A stretch of 64,000 nucleotides of DNA from Thermoanaerobaculia bacterium (GTDB taxonomy: Bacteria; Acidobacteriota; Thermoanaerobaculia; Multivoradales; J023), in contig JAUIJL010000027.1 of NCBI GenBank assembly GCA_030431255.1, forward strand, positions 59,131 through 123,130. Reading direction: 5' to 3'. Below the pieces are notes generated by a model. It ran no database searches and was not told the DNA's origin. It was given only the letters and a program-made list of their open reading frames with translations. This document shows, piece by piece, positions 53,635 through 61,418 of the stretch. How positions within the stretch are numbered: the stretch's first letter is position 1; every line of letters begins with the position of its first letter. The translations under genes and the position numbers were made by a program.

Positions 53635-54717
53635 GTGTCACCCAAAGAATCAGCGCAATCATCCCCAGCCGACGACGGCCGTCCGTCGACGAAGGAGATT
53701 CCGATTCCCCGCAAGGCCGGCGTGTGGGAAAACCTCGGCGCTTCCCATGGCACGGATCCGCGCGCCAAACGTATCGGCTTGATCGAAGCTCGCCGTCTCT
53801 TCCCTTTCCTAGGCGGGCTGCTGCTGATCGGTTTTCTCATCGCCGAGGAGGTGGGCACCTTGGAGGTGCCGGGGCTGCGTTTGCCGGCGATGATCTTCCT
53901 GACGGTGGTGTTGATCCAGCTGGCCCTGCGACAACAAACGGAAGAACGGAGCTTGGATTTCTTCGGTCGATTCATCCGGCCCGGTCTTAAGAATCTTTTG
54001 CAACAAGAAGGTCGCCGCATGACCGAGGGCGACAAATTTTTCCGGGGCCGAAAAACGGTCATCCTCAAGATCGATATGGTGGGTTATACCAAGGCCACCT
54101 TCGACATGCCCTACGGCATGCGTCGCCTCTTCCAGGATCTCTGGTTTACCCTTATCGACCAAGTGGTGGCGGAGCGGGTCTTTCTCGACAAAAGCCTAGG
54201 GGACGGCTCCATCTACTGCCTTGAAAATCCCAGCCCCGGCGGCGCCTGCACCGAAGCGTTGAAGTCCGCCATAGAAATTCGCGATCTCCAGGTCCGCCGC
54301 TTCGATCGGGTCTTCGGCCGTCGGTTGAAAGAGCAGCTGGCCCGAGAGCCGGAGCTCCGCCAAGCCGCCGAATCCTATTTCGAACGCTACCGACAGCGCA
54401 CCTCGGAAGATTTCTGGCGTCGAGAAACCGGCGTCCGCATGGCCTTGGTCACGGGATACGTGGACGAAGGGCTGTGGGGTCTATCGAGCCAAAGCCACTA
54501 CGACGTGCTCGGCGCACCGGTGATTCTCGCCACCCGATTGGAAGACCAAGCCCAAAACGGTGAGATCGTGATGGACGATCGATTCCTACACGAGCTCTTG
54601 GAAGAGCGTCCCGGCTCGGACGTGGCGGATCTGCTCGAGCAAAGTCGGCCGTCGCTCAAGGGCATCGGTCCTTGGGACGTCTACGCCCTGCCGCCGGATC
54701 GCGCTCCTCGTTTTTGA
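53635..54717 (+). CDS. Membrane-anchored class III nucleotide cyclase-like protein
   Basis: A 360-aa protein: N-terminal tail, two adjacent helices (about 57-73 and 80-97), then a cyclase homology domain (about 138-350). Metal-binding aspartates fit KIDMVGYT (Asp147) and LGDGSIYC (Asp190), and HYDVLGAPVILATRLEDQA is the typical post-catalytic segment. An insertion of about 45 residues (RRLKEQLAREPELRQAAESY and onward) separates the halves. If active it would make cAMP or cGMP; the substrate-selecting residues cannot be settled by eye. Translation begins at GTG 53635. Confidence 0.78.
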   Translation: MSPKESAQSSPADDGRPSTKEIPIPRKAGVWENLGASHGTDPRAKRIGLIEARRLFPFLGGLLLIGFLIAEEVGTLEVPGLRLPAMIFLTVVLIQLALRQQTEERSLDFFGRFIRPGLKNLLQQEGRRMTEGDKFFRGRKTVILKIDMVGYTKATFDMPYGMRRLFQDLWFTLIDQVVAERVFLDKSLGDGSIYCLENPSPGGACTEALKSAIEIRDLQVRRFDRVFGRRLKEQLAREPELRQAAESYFERYRQRTSEDFWRRETGVRMALVTGYVDEGLWGLSSQSHYDVLGAPVILATRLEDQAQNGEIVMDDRFLHELLEERPGSDVADLLEQSRPSLKGIGPWDVYALPPDRAPRF

Positions 54718-54739
54718 CCTTCACTGGAGCTAGCCGAAC

Positions 54740-54968
54740 GTAGGGGCGATCCTTGTGATCGCCCTTGTTTCTGGGAGGGCGAATACAAGATTCGCCCCTA
54801 CGCAGACGCGGTGCCAGGCACTTCTCCGATGCGGTGATCGCTCTTGTTTCTGGGAGGGCGAATACAAGATTCGCCCCTACGCAGACGCGGTGCCAGGCAC
54901 TTCTCCGACCCACTGACAGCATCCGCCAGGGCAGACGCGGTGCCCAGGGCAGACGCGGTGCCAGGCAC
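54740..54968. repeat. REP doublet (REPIN-like) plus 79-bp tandem repeat
   Basis: GTAGGGGCGAT...GATCGCC (54740-54763) and its inverted partner GGCGAAT-ACAAG-ATTCGCCCCTAC (54778-54801) face each other, the layout of a REPIN. A unit of 79 bp containing the second palindrome, CTTGTTTCTGGGAGGG and GTGCCAGGCACTTCTCC then repeats (REP at 54857-54880). Shorter GCAGACGCGGTGCC copies run to 54968. GTGCCAGGCAC occurs at 54811, 54890 and 54958. The stretch lies between convergent genes and holds no ORF of note. Confidence 0.85.
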
Positions 54969-54985
54969 TTCGCCAACCATTGACG

Positions 54986-56467
54986 TCATCCGCCGGGCAG
55001 TGGATCCAAGAAATATTCGTCGACCAGGCGCCCTCGCCACGGACGGCTTTCCAAGGACCGCTGCCTGCCGTCGGAGCCTTCGAAGGTCAGGGTGGCGTCG
55101 AAGATCAGCGTGCCGTCGTCCACCTCGGAGCCCTTGAGCTGGTAGCGCAATCGGGTGCGCTCGAAGCGTTGGAAAAAGCTCTGGAAGAATCCTCGACCAG
55201 CGGACCGGGCTCCCGCATGCCAGAGATCCAGGACGTCCTCAAGATCCTGACGTCCGACCGCCTGCTGTAGACGTTTCAAGTTCCGGTCGAGCTGAGCCTG
55301 CAAATTGCGTCGCTGTTTGGCCCGCCATTTCGAGAGATTGCGGCTCCATCGCTCGGCTTTGCGGTGGCTCGGATGCGACACGAGCACCCGCTCCAAGGCG
55401 ATCTCCAGGGAATCGTAGCGGCCCGCGTCCTTGAGCGCTTCCGCCCGGCTCCAGAGCTTCTCGAGGGGCTGACGCTCGATAGTGATCTCGATCGGCTCGC
55501 GACGCTCTGGCAGGGCTTCTTCCCGCTCGGGGAACGGCTCAAATTCCGGCTCTCCGGGGGGCCCGTCGGGCCTTCGGCCGATACGACCTTCCCGGTGGCC
55601 GTATCCCCGATGGGGCGTGCCACCGATGCGGTAGGAAAAGAGATCCTGGCCGTGGGACCGGAGGTCGTCGAGCACGACCTCGTATTGCCCCTGCTCGTTT
55701 TGAAAGCCCAAGAGGCTTCCCCCCTCAGATCCCCTCAAGACCGTGAAGTAGGGTGGAAGCCCTCGTCCCGACACCGGAAAGAGGGTCAGCTGCAGAGCGT
55801 CGGTGTCGAGGACCTTGGCCGGTGTGGTCCCGAATACGACCGAAATCGCGCGGCGACCGAAGTCGAGCCTCCAGCGTCCCGCCAACCGCTGCACCCATTC
55901 GAGGTCCACCGCGGATCGATCGGTCTCGAGCTCCGGCTGAGGCTCGGCCTCGGCCTGCGCCGACAGCCTCTCCTGGCGTTGGCGAAAAGCCTGTTGCTCC
56001 ACATCCGGAGCTTCATCGCCGGCGTCCGTGGCTTGGGGAGCCAAGAGGTCGGTTGGCGGAGGCGGTGACGCCCGCCACCAGCTCACGATCAACGCGATCA
56101 ACCCGATCGCCAACGCCCCGGCCACCATGCCGACCCGGGCGCGGGGCGAGCCCCAGATCTCGCGGACGGTGGTCGGCTCAGCCATGGGCTCGTCCGTCGC
56201 GGAAGACGTTCCTTGCTCCGGCTGTGAGCTACTGGGCTGGTGCGAGTCGTTGGGCTGCTGGTCTTCGAGCTGGAAGTCGTCGGGCTGCGAATCGGTGGAC
56301 TGACCGTTGTTGAGCCGATCCTGCTCGCCGTGGATTTCCCTGTCATCGGTTTCAGGCGCAAGGGAGCTCGCCGACTCGAACGGCTTGGGCGACGGGCTCG
56401 GATGCGGCTCTTGGATATCCATGGTTGAAGGTCTAGCACGTTCCAGGCCGGCTCCGCTCTGCTCCAT
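54986..56467 (-). CDS. Single-pass membrane protein with Gln/Ser/Pro-rich cytoplasmic tail
   Basis: A 493-aa protein. Residues 1-110 are disordered and rich in Ser, Gln, Asp and Pro (NDSHQPSSSQPEQGTSS). A helix at about 113-131 is followed by an extracytoplasmic part with a beta-rich lipocalin-like segment (RLAGRWRLDFGRRAISVVFG, then QGQYEVVLDDLRSHG). Next come a charged Pro/Glu/Arg linker, TPR-like helices (EALKDAGRYDSLEIALERVL) and a final strand-rich region (LIFDATLTFEGSDGRQRSLE). No family recognised. ATG 56422 is an equally possible start; neither has a good ribosome site. Confidence 0.7.
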   Translation of the reverse strand: MEQSGAGLERARPSTMDIQEPHPSPSPKPFESASSLAPETDDREIHGEQDRLNNGQSTDSQPDDFQLEDQQPNDSHQPSSSQPEQGTSSATDEPMAEPTTVREIWGSPRARVGMVAGALAIGLIALIVSWWRASPPPPTDLLAPQATDAGDEAPDVEQQAFRQRQERLSAQAEAEPQPELETDRSAVDLEWVQRLAGRWRLDFGRRAISVVFGTTPAKVLDTDALQLTLFPVSGRGLPPYFTVLRGSEGGSLLGFQNEQGQYEVVLDDLRSHGQDLFSYRIGGTPHRGYGHREGRIGRRPDGPPGEPEFEPFPEREEALPERREPIEITIERQPLEKLWSRAEALKDAGRYDSLEIALERVLVSHPSHRKAERWSRNLSKWRAKQRRNLQAQLDRNLKRLQQAVGRQDLEDVLDLWHAGARSAGRGFFQSFFQRFERTRLRYQLKGSEVDDGTLIFDATLTFEGSDGRQRSLESRPWRGRLVDEYFLDPLPGG

Positions 56468-56724
56468 GAGCTCGACGTCAAAAGTTTGTGCAGGGTGCAG
56501 AATCTTTTGACGTCGGCTCGGGCCGCAGGATCTGGTTGGAGGCTCCCGGGTGCAAGATCTTTTTACGTGCGGCCGGCAGAAGAGTTTTGGGGAGTTTATG
56601 TAAGTCTTTTGATTTCAAAAACTTAATGTTTATCCAGGAGCTCTGTAAGGGTTGGCCTAGGATTTGAAATGAAGATGCATACAGGAAAAACCGCACATCT
56701 ATCGTTCGAATCCAGGAGCCTGCC
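56468..56724. promoter_or_regulatory. Divergent spacer with perfect 11-bp inverted repeat
   Basis: GACGTCAAAAG (56474-56484) and CTTTTGACGTC (56504-56514) are perfect inverted arms 19 bp apart. A related sequence recurs in direct orientation: GTGCAGAATCTTTTGACGTCGG at 56496 and GTGCAAGATCTTTTTACGTGCGG near 56551. The rest (56590-56700) is AT-rich. The element could be an operator for either divergent gene or an RNA hairpin at the 5' end of the minus-strand gene. Confidence 0.5.
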
Positions 56725-57183
56725 ATGCACTCAAGAGTCGATCACATCCTCAATGAGCTCGTTTTACGTTTTCGAAGAACCGCCGATCGAGACCACGGAA
56801 GCCCGGCCGGTCGGGTCGCGGCATCGTGCCAAAACGGCTCGGCCGATCCCTCGCGAGGTCGGACGCGTCCCCTTCCCGTTCCGGTGGGTCGCTGCACCGA
56901 TGTCCGCCAAGCCGTGCGCAAAGCGCCGCCCCTGAGCTATGCGGAGGTCTATCCGGTGGAGCCCACCACCTGGGGCCTGGGGGTGGACGGCTCCTGCTCC
57001 GGTTTCAATCCACCGCCGTGCGCGACGCCATTGCCCCCGCGCCCGCCGATGCCGGCCTGTCAGTGGAAGCCCACGCATCCTTCGGTGCCGAGCGCTCCCG
57101 GAGTACCGGCCCCGCCGGCCCCGCGCATCGTGCCGTGCCGTCCGCCCCAACCGTTCCGCCTCTTCGACGGTCCCGAATCATGA
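56725..57183 (+). CDS. Proline- and cysteine-rich unknown protein
   Basis: A 152-aa product with a helical basic N-terminus (VDHILNELVLRFRRTADRD) and a C-terminal half rich in Pro, Cys and Ala (PPPCATPLPPRPPMPACQW). Third codon positions are strongly G/C, as in neighbouring genes, and AGGAG lies 8 nt before the ATG, so I take it as real. There is no signal peptide or known domain. Confidence 0.5.
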   Translation: MHSRVDHILNELVLRFRRTADRDHGSPAGRVAASCQNGSADPSRGRTRPLPVPVGRCTDVRQAVRKAPPLSYAEVYPVEPTTWGLGVDGSCSGFNPPPCATPLPPRPPMPACQWKPTHPSVPSAPGVPAPPAPRIVPCRPPQPFRLFDGPES

Positions 57184-57312
57184 AACCGTCGCGCATCCAA
57201 GGATTCCTCAGCACTGCCATCATCAGCACCGCCATCCGCTGACGATCCATTGCCCGACAGCCCACACGCTGACTTACAATAGGCGCCTCAATGTAACCTC
57301 AAAGAGGAAGTC

Positions 57313-57951
57313 ATGTCGGTCGCGAATACAGAAAAAGCCGTGCCCACCGTCGAAGAGCTGGCGGCGGAGCTGCCACTGCTCAAACCGACCCCGGAATCCT
57401 GGGCCGAGCTGGCCGCCGCCGACCTGCCGACGTTCCTCGCCGATCACGCGATCTGCGAGCAACAAGCCGCTCTCTTCGGTCTGTCGTTGATCGGTCATTA
57501 TCCCGACGACGAGGAGCTGGTGGAGGAGATGTCGGCCCTGGCGGCGGAAGAAGTCTCCCACCTGCGCCGGGTCACCACCATCCTGCGCAAACGCGACTGG
57601 CCCATGTCCCAGAAGCGACCCAATCCCTGGGTATCGGGCCTGCGCAAACGGGTCGAGAATCGACGCAACAACCTGCTCAAGGTCGATCGCCTCCTGGTCG
57701 GTGCCTTGATCGAAGCCCGCAGCTGTGAGCGCTTCACCTGCTTGCTGCGGGTGATCCAGCACCAAGACGCCGAGGTCACGCGCTTATTGCACGACCTCGG
57801 CCCCGCGGAAATGCGCCATTGGCGGATGTTCTACCGCTTGGCCCAGCGGGAGCTGCCGGAGCGAGAGCTGGCGACCCGTTGGCAAGGCTGGTTGGAGCAC
57901 GAGCAGGAGCTGTCGTCCCAAGGCGGCATCGGACCCACGGTCCACGGATGA
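57313..57951 (+). CDS. miaE: tRNA-(ms2io6A)-hydroxylase MiaE-like diiron protein
   Basis: Ferritin-like diiron enzyme that hydroxylates the isopentenyl group of ms2i6A at tRNA position 37. The 212-aa sequence shows the four-helix ligands DHAICEQQAA, AAEEVSHLRRV, IEARSCERFTCL and DAEVTRLLHDLGPAEMRHW. The IEARSCERF block is characteristic of MiaE. AAGAGGAAG precedes the ATG and TACAAT lies about 40 bp upstream. miaA and miaB are not in the window. Confidence 0.88.
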   Translation: MSVANTEKAVPTVEELAAELPLLKPTPESWAELAAADLPTFLADHAICEQQAALFGLSLIGHYPDDEELVEEMSALAAEEVSHLRRVTTILRKRDWPMSQKRPNPWVSGLRKRVENRRNNLLKVDRLLVGALIEARSCERFTCLLRVIQHQDAEVTRLLHDLGPAEMRHWRMFYRLAQRELPERELATRWQGWLEHEQELSSQGGIGPTVHG

Positions 57952-57964
57952 TCGTCGCCTAAGG

Positions 57965-58456
57965 TCAATACGGCCCCTGGAAGCCGTACCAATCCGCCAG
58001 CACTTGATCGAGATCCTCGAAATCCGACTCCGAGAACACCGTGCCGCGCACGGAGATGCCTTCCCGGTGCACGGCCTCACGATCGCCGCACCGGAGATGG
58101 TGCCATTCCGGTAGATCTTTGCCCGCCTGCACCCGACGATATCCGCAAGTCTCCGGGAGCCAATACAGGGATTTCACCAGCTGGGGGGTCAGGCGCAAGC
58201 AACCCGGCACCTGCTTCTGACGATTCGGATAGTCCACGCAACGGCAGGTCTGCAAATCCAGCAGGCGACACGCCACATCGGTGTCGACGACTTCGCCGGT
58301 GCTCGCGTTTTCGAGCTTCACCTTGCAACATTGACCGCAGCCGTCGCAGAGGCTTTCCCACTCCGCGTCGCTCATCTCCGCCAAGGTCTTGCGACGCCAA
58401 AAGGGCAGCTCCGTGGAGCTCGGCTCGGTGGTTTTCGGGGATTCGCGGCTCGCCAT
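57965..58456 (-). CDS. YcgN-family (UPF0260) cysteine-cluster protein
   Basis: A 163-aa cytosolic protein with the family's opening FWRRKTLAEMSDAEWESLCDG and a zinc- or iron-type cysteine cluster: CDGCGQCCK, then CRLLDLQTCRCVDY, VPGCLRL and ETCGYR. The C-terminal W-H-x-L-x-x-G-D block (EWHHLRCGDREAVH) is also typical. Function unknown. It converges with miaE, 13 bp apart. CATACT lies 6 nt before the ATG, again a leaderless-like start. Confidence 0.88.
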   Translation of the reverse strand: MASRESPKTTEPSSTELPFWRRKTLAEMSDAEWESLCDGCGQCCKVKLENASTGEVVDTDVACRLLDLQTCRCVDYPNRQKQVPGCLRLTPQLVKSLYWLPETCGYRRVQAGKDLPEWHHLRCGDREAVHREGISVRGTVFSESDFEDLDQVLADWYGFQGPY

Positions 58457-58462
58457 GGAAAG

Positions 58463-58468
58463 AGTATG
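58463..58468 (-). promoter_or_regulatory. Putative leaderless -10 (CATACT) for the YcgN-like gene
   Basis: On the minus strand: CATACT, CTTTCC, ATG 58456. The 6-nt spacing equals that of four other candidates in the window. Confidence 0.35.
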
Positions 58469-58656
58469 GCAGATCTCGGCCTTGCCCGGTCCGGGCTTAG
58501 GCTCACGCGGGCATCAGCCTGCGCTCCGAGTGGCGGCGCCCGGAATTCGCGCCTTGAATCCGCACCGCCGAATCCACGCCGTCGAGCCCGCATCGTCGGC
58601 CCGGTCGGGGTAGGATGTCACCGTCGATATTTTCATGAGCCGTAAGGAGAGCCGTG

Positions 58657-59073
58657 ATGCCGCTTATCGAGCAGCTCGTTCAGCTTTTTAGGCCCGCCGA
58701 TCCGCCGCCCGACGATCCACAGGCCTATCGGGAAGCCCTGGTCGATCTCTTGGTTTGGACCATGTTCGTGGATCGTCACTTGGCCTTGGCCGAGCAAGAG
58801 CTGATCGACGCCGTGACCGAGGACATGGAGTGGACGTCCATGACACCCCTCGGCGAGTTCTTGCAGGAGTCGAGCGCCCGCGCCCGAGCGGTGATCGATG
58901 GCGAGCCTGCCGCCGCTCACGGTTATTTGGTCACCATCGGCAAGCGTTTGCACAATCCCAAGGACCGCAAGCGGGTCTACGAGGTCTGCCAAGAGCTGGT
59001 CAATTCCGACGGCAAGCTGCGTCAGGAAGAGATTCAGCACCTGCGGGCCATCGCCAAAACCTTCGATCTCTGA
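58657..59073 (+). CDS. TerB-like helical protein
   Basis: A 138-aa all-helical protein resembling the TerB/DjlA N-terminal fold: EALVDLLVWTMFVDRHLALAEQELID followed by a second acidic helix pair near the end (VYEVCQELVNSDGKLRQEEI). In this fold paired Asp/Glu residues bind metal. Tellurite resistance itself is not implied. AAGGAGAG precedes the start; a GTG lies three bases upstream. DNA polymerase II begins 14 bp after its stop. Confidence 0.78.
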   Translation: MPLIEQLVQLFRPADPPPDDPQAYREALVDLLVWTMFVDRHLALAEQELIDAVTEDMEWTSMTPLGEFLQESSARARAVIDGEPAAAHGYLVTIGKRLHNPKDRKRVYEVCQELVNSDGKLRQEEIQHLRAIAKTFDL

Positions 59074-59087
59074 GGTCGCTGAATCTG

Positions 59088-61415
59088 TTGGGCGATCTCG
59101 GCTTCATCCTCCAGCCTACCTACCGCACAGAGCAGGGCCGCCCGGTGGTCCTGCTCTACGGCATCCTGCAAAACGGCAAGTCGTTCCTGGTCCGCGATAC
59201 CCGCGCGCGGCCGTCGTTTTTCATTCGCGCGAGCGATACCGAGCGGGCGGCCCGTCTGGGCATCGAGCAAATCCGCACCTCGAAATGGACCACTTTCGAC
59301 GGCTTCGAGGCCGCGAAGATCGAGATGGTCTCGCCCACCGACGCCCGGCGTCTGGGGGATCGCCTGCGCGAGCACGGCCTGCGGGTCTACGAGTCGGACG
59401 TGCGTTTTCCCACCCAATATCTGTGGCAGCGGGGGATCCGCGGCACTCTCAGCATTGCGGGGCAGTGGACGCGGGGCAAGGGCGCTTACCAAGGCATCGA
59501 CCAGGTCTACGAGGATCCTGAGCTGCGGCCGGCGGATTGGACCCCGCACCTCACCGTGCTCTCCATCGACATCGAAACCGACCCGCGGGCCGAGCGTCTG
59601 CTGTCGATCGCGCTCTTCGGACCCGGGGTCGCGGAGGTCTTGCTCCATTGCCCCGACGATTTGGAAGCCCCGCCGGGCGCCGTCCGCCTACTGCGGGAAA
59701 AGGACCTGCTGACCACCTTCGTGCGTCGGGTGCGTCAAATCGATCCAGACGTGCTCACCGGTTGGAATTTCATCGATTTCGACCTGCGGGTTTTGGAGCG
59801 TCTGGCCAAGAAATTCGGCGTGCGTCTCGAAATCGGGCGTGGTCGCGGTGCCATGCGCATCCGGGAGTCGAATTCACCGTTCTCCAGCACCAGCGTCAAC
59901 ATTCCCGGTCGCGTGGTGCTCGACGGCATCGAGCTGTTGCGCACTTCTTTCGTCAAGATGGACCGCTGGGGTCTCGGTCACGTGGCCCAGGAGGTGCTGG
60001 GGGAGAGCAAGCTCATCGAAGGCTCGGATCGGGGGCAGGCGATCCTCGACGCCTTCTACCACGACCGCAAGAAGCTGGTGGATTACAACCTGGCGGACGC
60101 CCGCCTGGTGCTCGACATCTTCGACAAATTGCATTTGATCGAGCTCACCGTCGAGCGCAGCCGGCTCACCGGGCTGCCCCTGCCGCGGGTCAGCGGCTCC
60201 ATCGCCGCCTTTGAGTTTCGTTATTTGGAGCAGCTGAGCCGACGCAAGATCGCCGCCCCCGACGTCGGTCAAGCGGGCACCAGCGCCGCGGATTTGGGAG
60301 GTTATGTGCTGGAGCCGGAAGTCGGGCTCTACGACAACGTGATGATTTTCGACTTCAAGAGCCTGTACCCCAGCCTGATCCGGACCTTCCAAATCGACCC
60401 CCACGGTCTGCTGAGCGCCGAGCAGGTGGATGACGACGCCTTGGAAGCCCCGAACGGCGCCCGATTCCGTCGCCAAGCGGGCATCCTGCCCGGCATGTTG
60501 GATCAGCTCTTCCCCCGTCGGGAAGCCGCCAAGCGGGCGGACGACGCGGTCGCCAGCCACGCGATCAAAATCCTGATGAACTCGTTTTACGGCGTGCTCG
60601 GCACCTCCGCCTGTCGCTTCTACCGTCCGGGTCTAGCGGGCGCCATCACCTCCTTCGGTCGCGAGCTGCTGCGTTGGTCGAAAAGCCAGCTGGAAAGCTA
60701 CGGCTATCGGGTGCTCTACGGCGATACCGACAGCCTTTTCGTGCTCTCCGGCCTGGACGAGGCGGACGACGCCCAGGCCCTGGGTCGCGAGATCGTGGAA
60801 CGGCTCAACTTCGACGTCGCCGAGCACATTCGAGAGTCCTGGCAAATGGAAAGCCGCCTGGAGCTGGAATTCGAGAAGCTCTACCGCAAGCTGCTGCTGC
60901 AAAGCCTGCGCGGTGGCAAAGGCGGCGCCCGCAAGCGTTACGCGGGTTTGGTGCGAAAGGGCGATGCTGAAAAAGTGGAATTCGTCGGCCTCGAAGCCGT
61001 GCGTCGGGATTGGACGGAGCTGGCCAAAGACGTGCAACGGGAGCTCTACGATCGACTCTTCCACGGTCGCGACGTGCAAGACTTCCTGAGCGGCGTCGTC
61101 CGCGACCTACGCGCCGGTCGGCTCGATGAGCAGCTCACCTACGTCAAAGCCCTCCGCAAACCCCTCGACGAATACACCGCCACCACCCCGCCCCACGTCG
61201 CCGCCGCGCGCAAAATGTCGGAACGGCCGGGTCGGCTGATCTCCTACGTCATGACCCGGGGTGGTCCCGAGCCGGCCGAAGAGCAGCGAAACGCTTTCGA
61301 TTACGAGCATTACGTGCAAAAACAAGTGCGCCCCGTGGCCGAGCCGGTGCTCTCGGTCCTGCACCTCGAATTCGATCGAGCCATCGGTGACGATGCGCAG
61401 ATGAGCCTTTTCTGA
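59088..61415 (+). CDS. polB: DNA polymerase II (family B) with 3'-5' exonuclease
   Basis: Family B polymerase, 775 aa from TTG 59088 (E. coli Pol II is 783). Exonuclease motifs: SIDIETD (Exo I), GWNFIDFDL (Exo II), YNLADARLVLDI (Exo III). Polymerase motifs: DFKSLYPSLIRTF (A), KILMNSFYGVLG (B), YGDTDSLFVL (C) and RKRYAGL. All catalytic aspartates are present. The role is translesion or restart synthesis after damage. GAGG lies 12 nt before the TTG; no ATG exists near the natural N-terminus, and the longer frame overlaps the TerB-like gene. Confidence 0.94.
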   Translation: MGDLGFILQPTYRTEQGRPVVLLYGILQNGKSFLVRDTRARPSFFIRASDTERAARLGIEQIRTSKWTTFDGFEAAKIEMVSPTDARRLGDRLREHGLRVYESDVRFPTQYLWQRGIRGTLSIAGQWTRGKGAYQGIDQVYEDPELRPADWTPHLTVLSIDIETDPRAERLLSIALFGPGVAEVLLHCPDDLEAPPGAVRLLREKDLLTTFVRRVRQIDPDVLTGWNFIDFDLRVLERLAKKFGVRLEIGRGRGAMRIRESNSPFSSTSVNIPGRVVLDGIELLRTSFVKMDRWGLGHVAQEVLGESKLIEGSDRGQAILDAFYHDRKKLVDYNLADARLVLDIFDKLHLIELTVERSRLTGLPLPRVSGSIAAFEFRYLEQLSRRKIAAPDVGQAGTSAADLGGYVLEPEVGLYDNVMIFDFKSLYPSLIRTFQIDPHGLLSAEQVDDDALEAPNGARFRRQAGILPGMLDQLFPRREAAKRADDAVASHAIKILMNSFYGVLGTSACRFYRPGLAGAITSFGRELLRWSKSQLESYGYRVLYGDTDSLFVLSGLDEADDAQALGREIVERLNFDVAEHIRESWQMESRLELEFEKLYRKLLLQSLRGGKGGARKRYAGLVRKGDAEKVEFVGLEAVRRDWTELAKDVQRELYDRLFHGRDVQDFLSGVVRDLRAGRLDEQLTYVKALRKPLDEYTATTPPHVAAARKMSERPGRLISYVMTRGGPEPAEEQRNAFDYEHYVQKQVRPVAEPVLSVLHLEFDRAIGDDAQMSLF

Positions 61416-61418
61416 GCG

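Noticed and set aside
56640..56724. tRNA-like GTTCGAATCC near 56702
   Set aside because: The flanking bases cannot form T or acceptor stems and no anticodon or D arm is found upstream.
56764..57150. Minus-strand ORF opposite the Pro/Cys-rich gene
   Set aside because: Lacks a ribosome site and has poorer codon use than the plus-strand frame.
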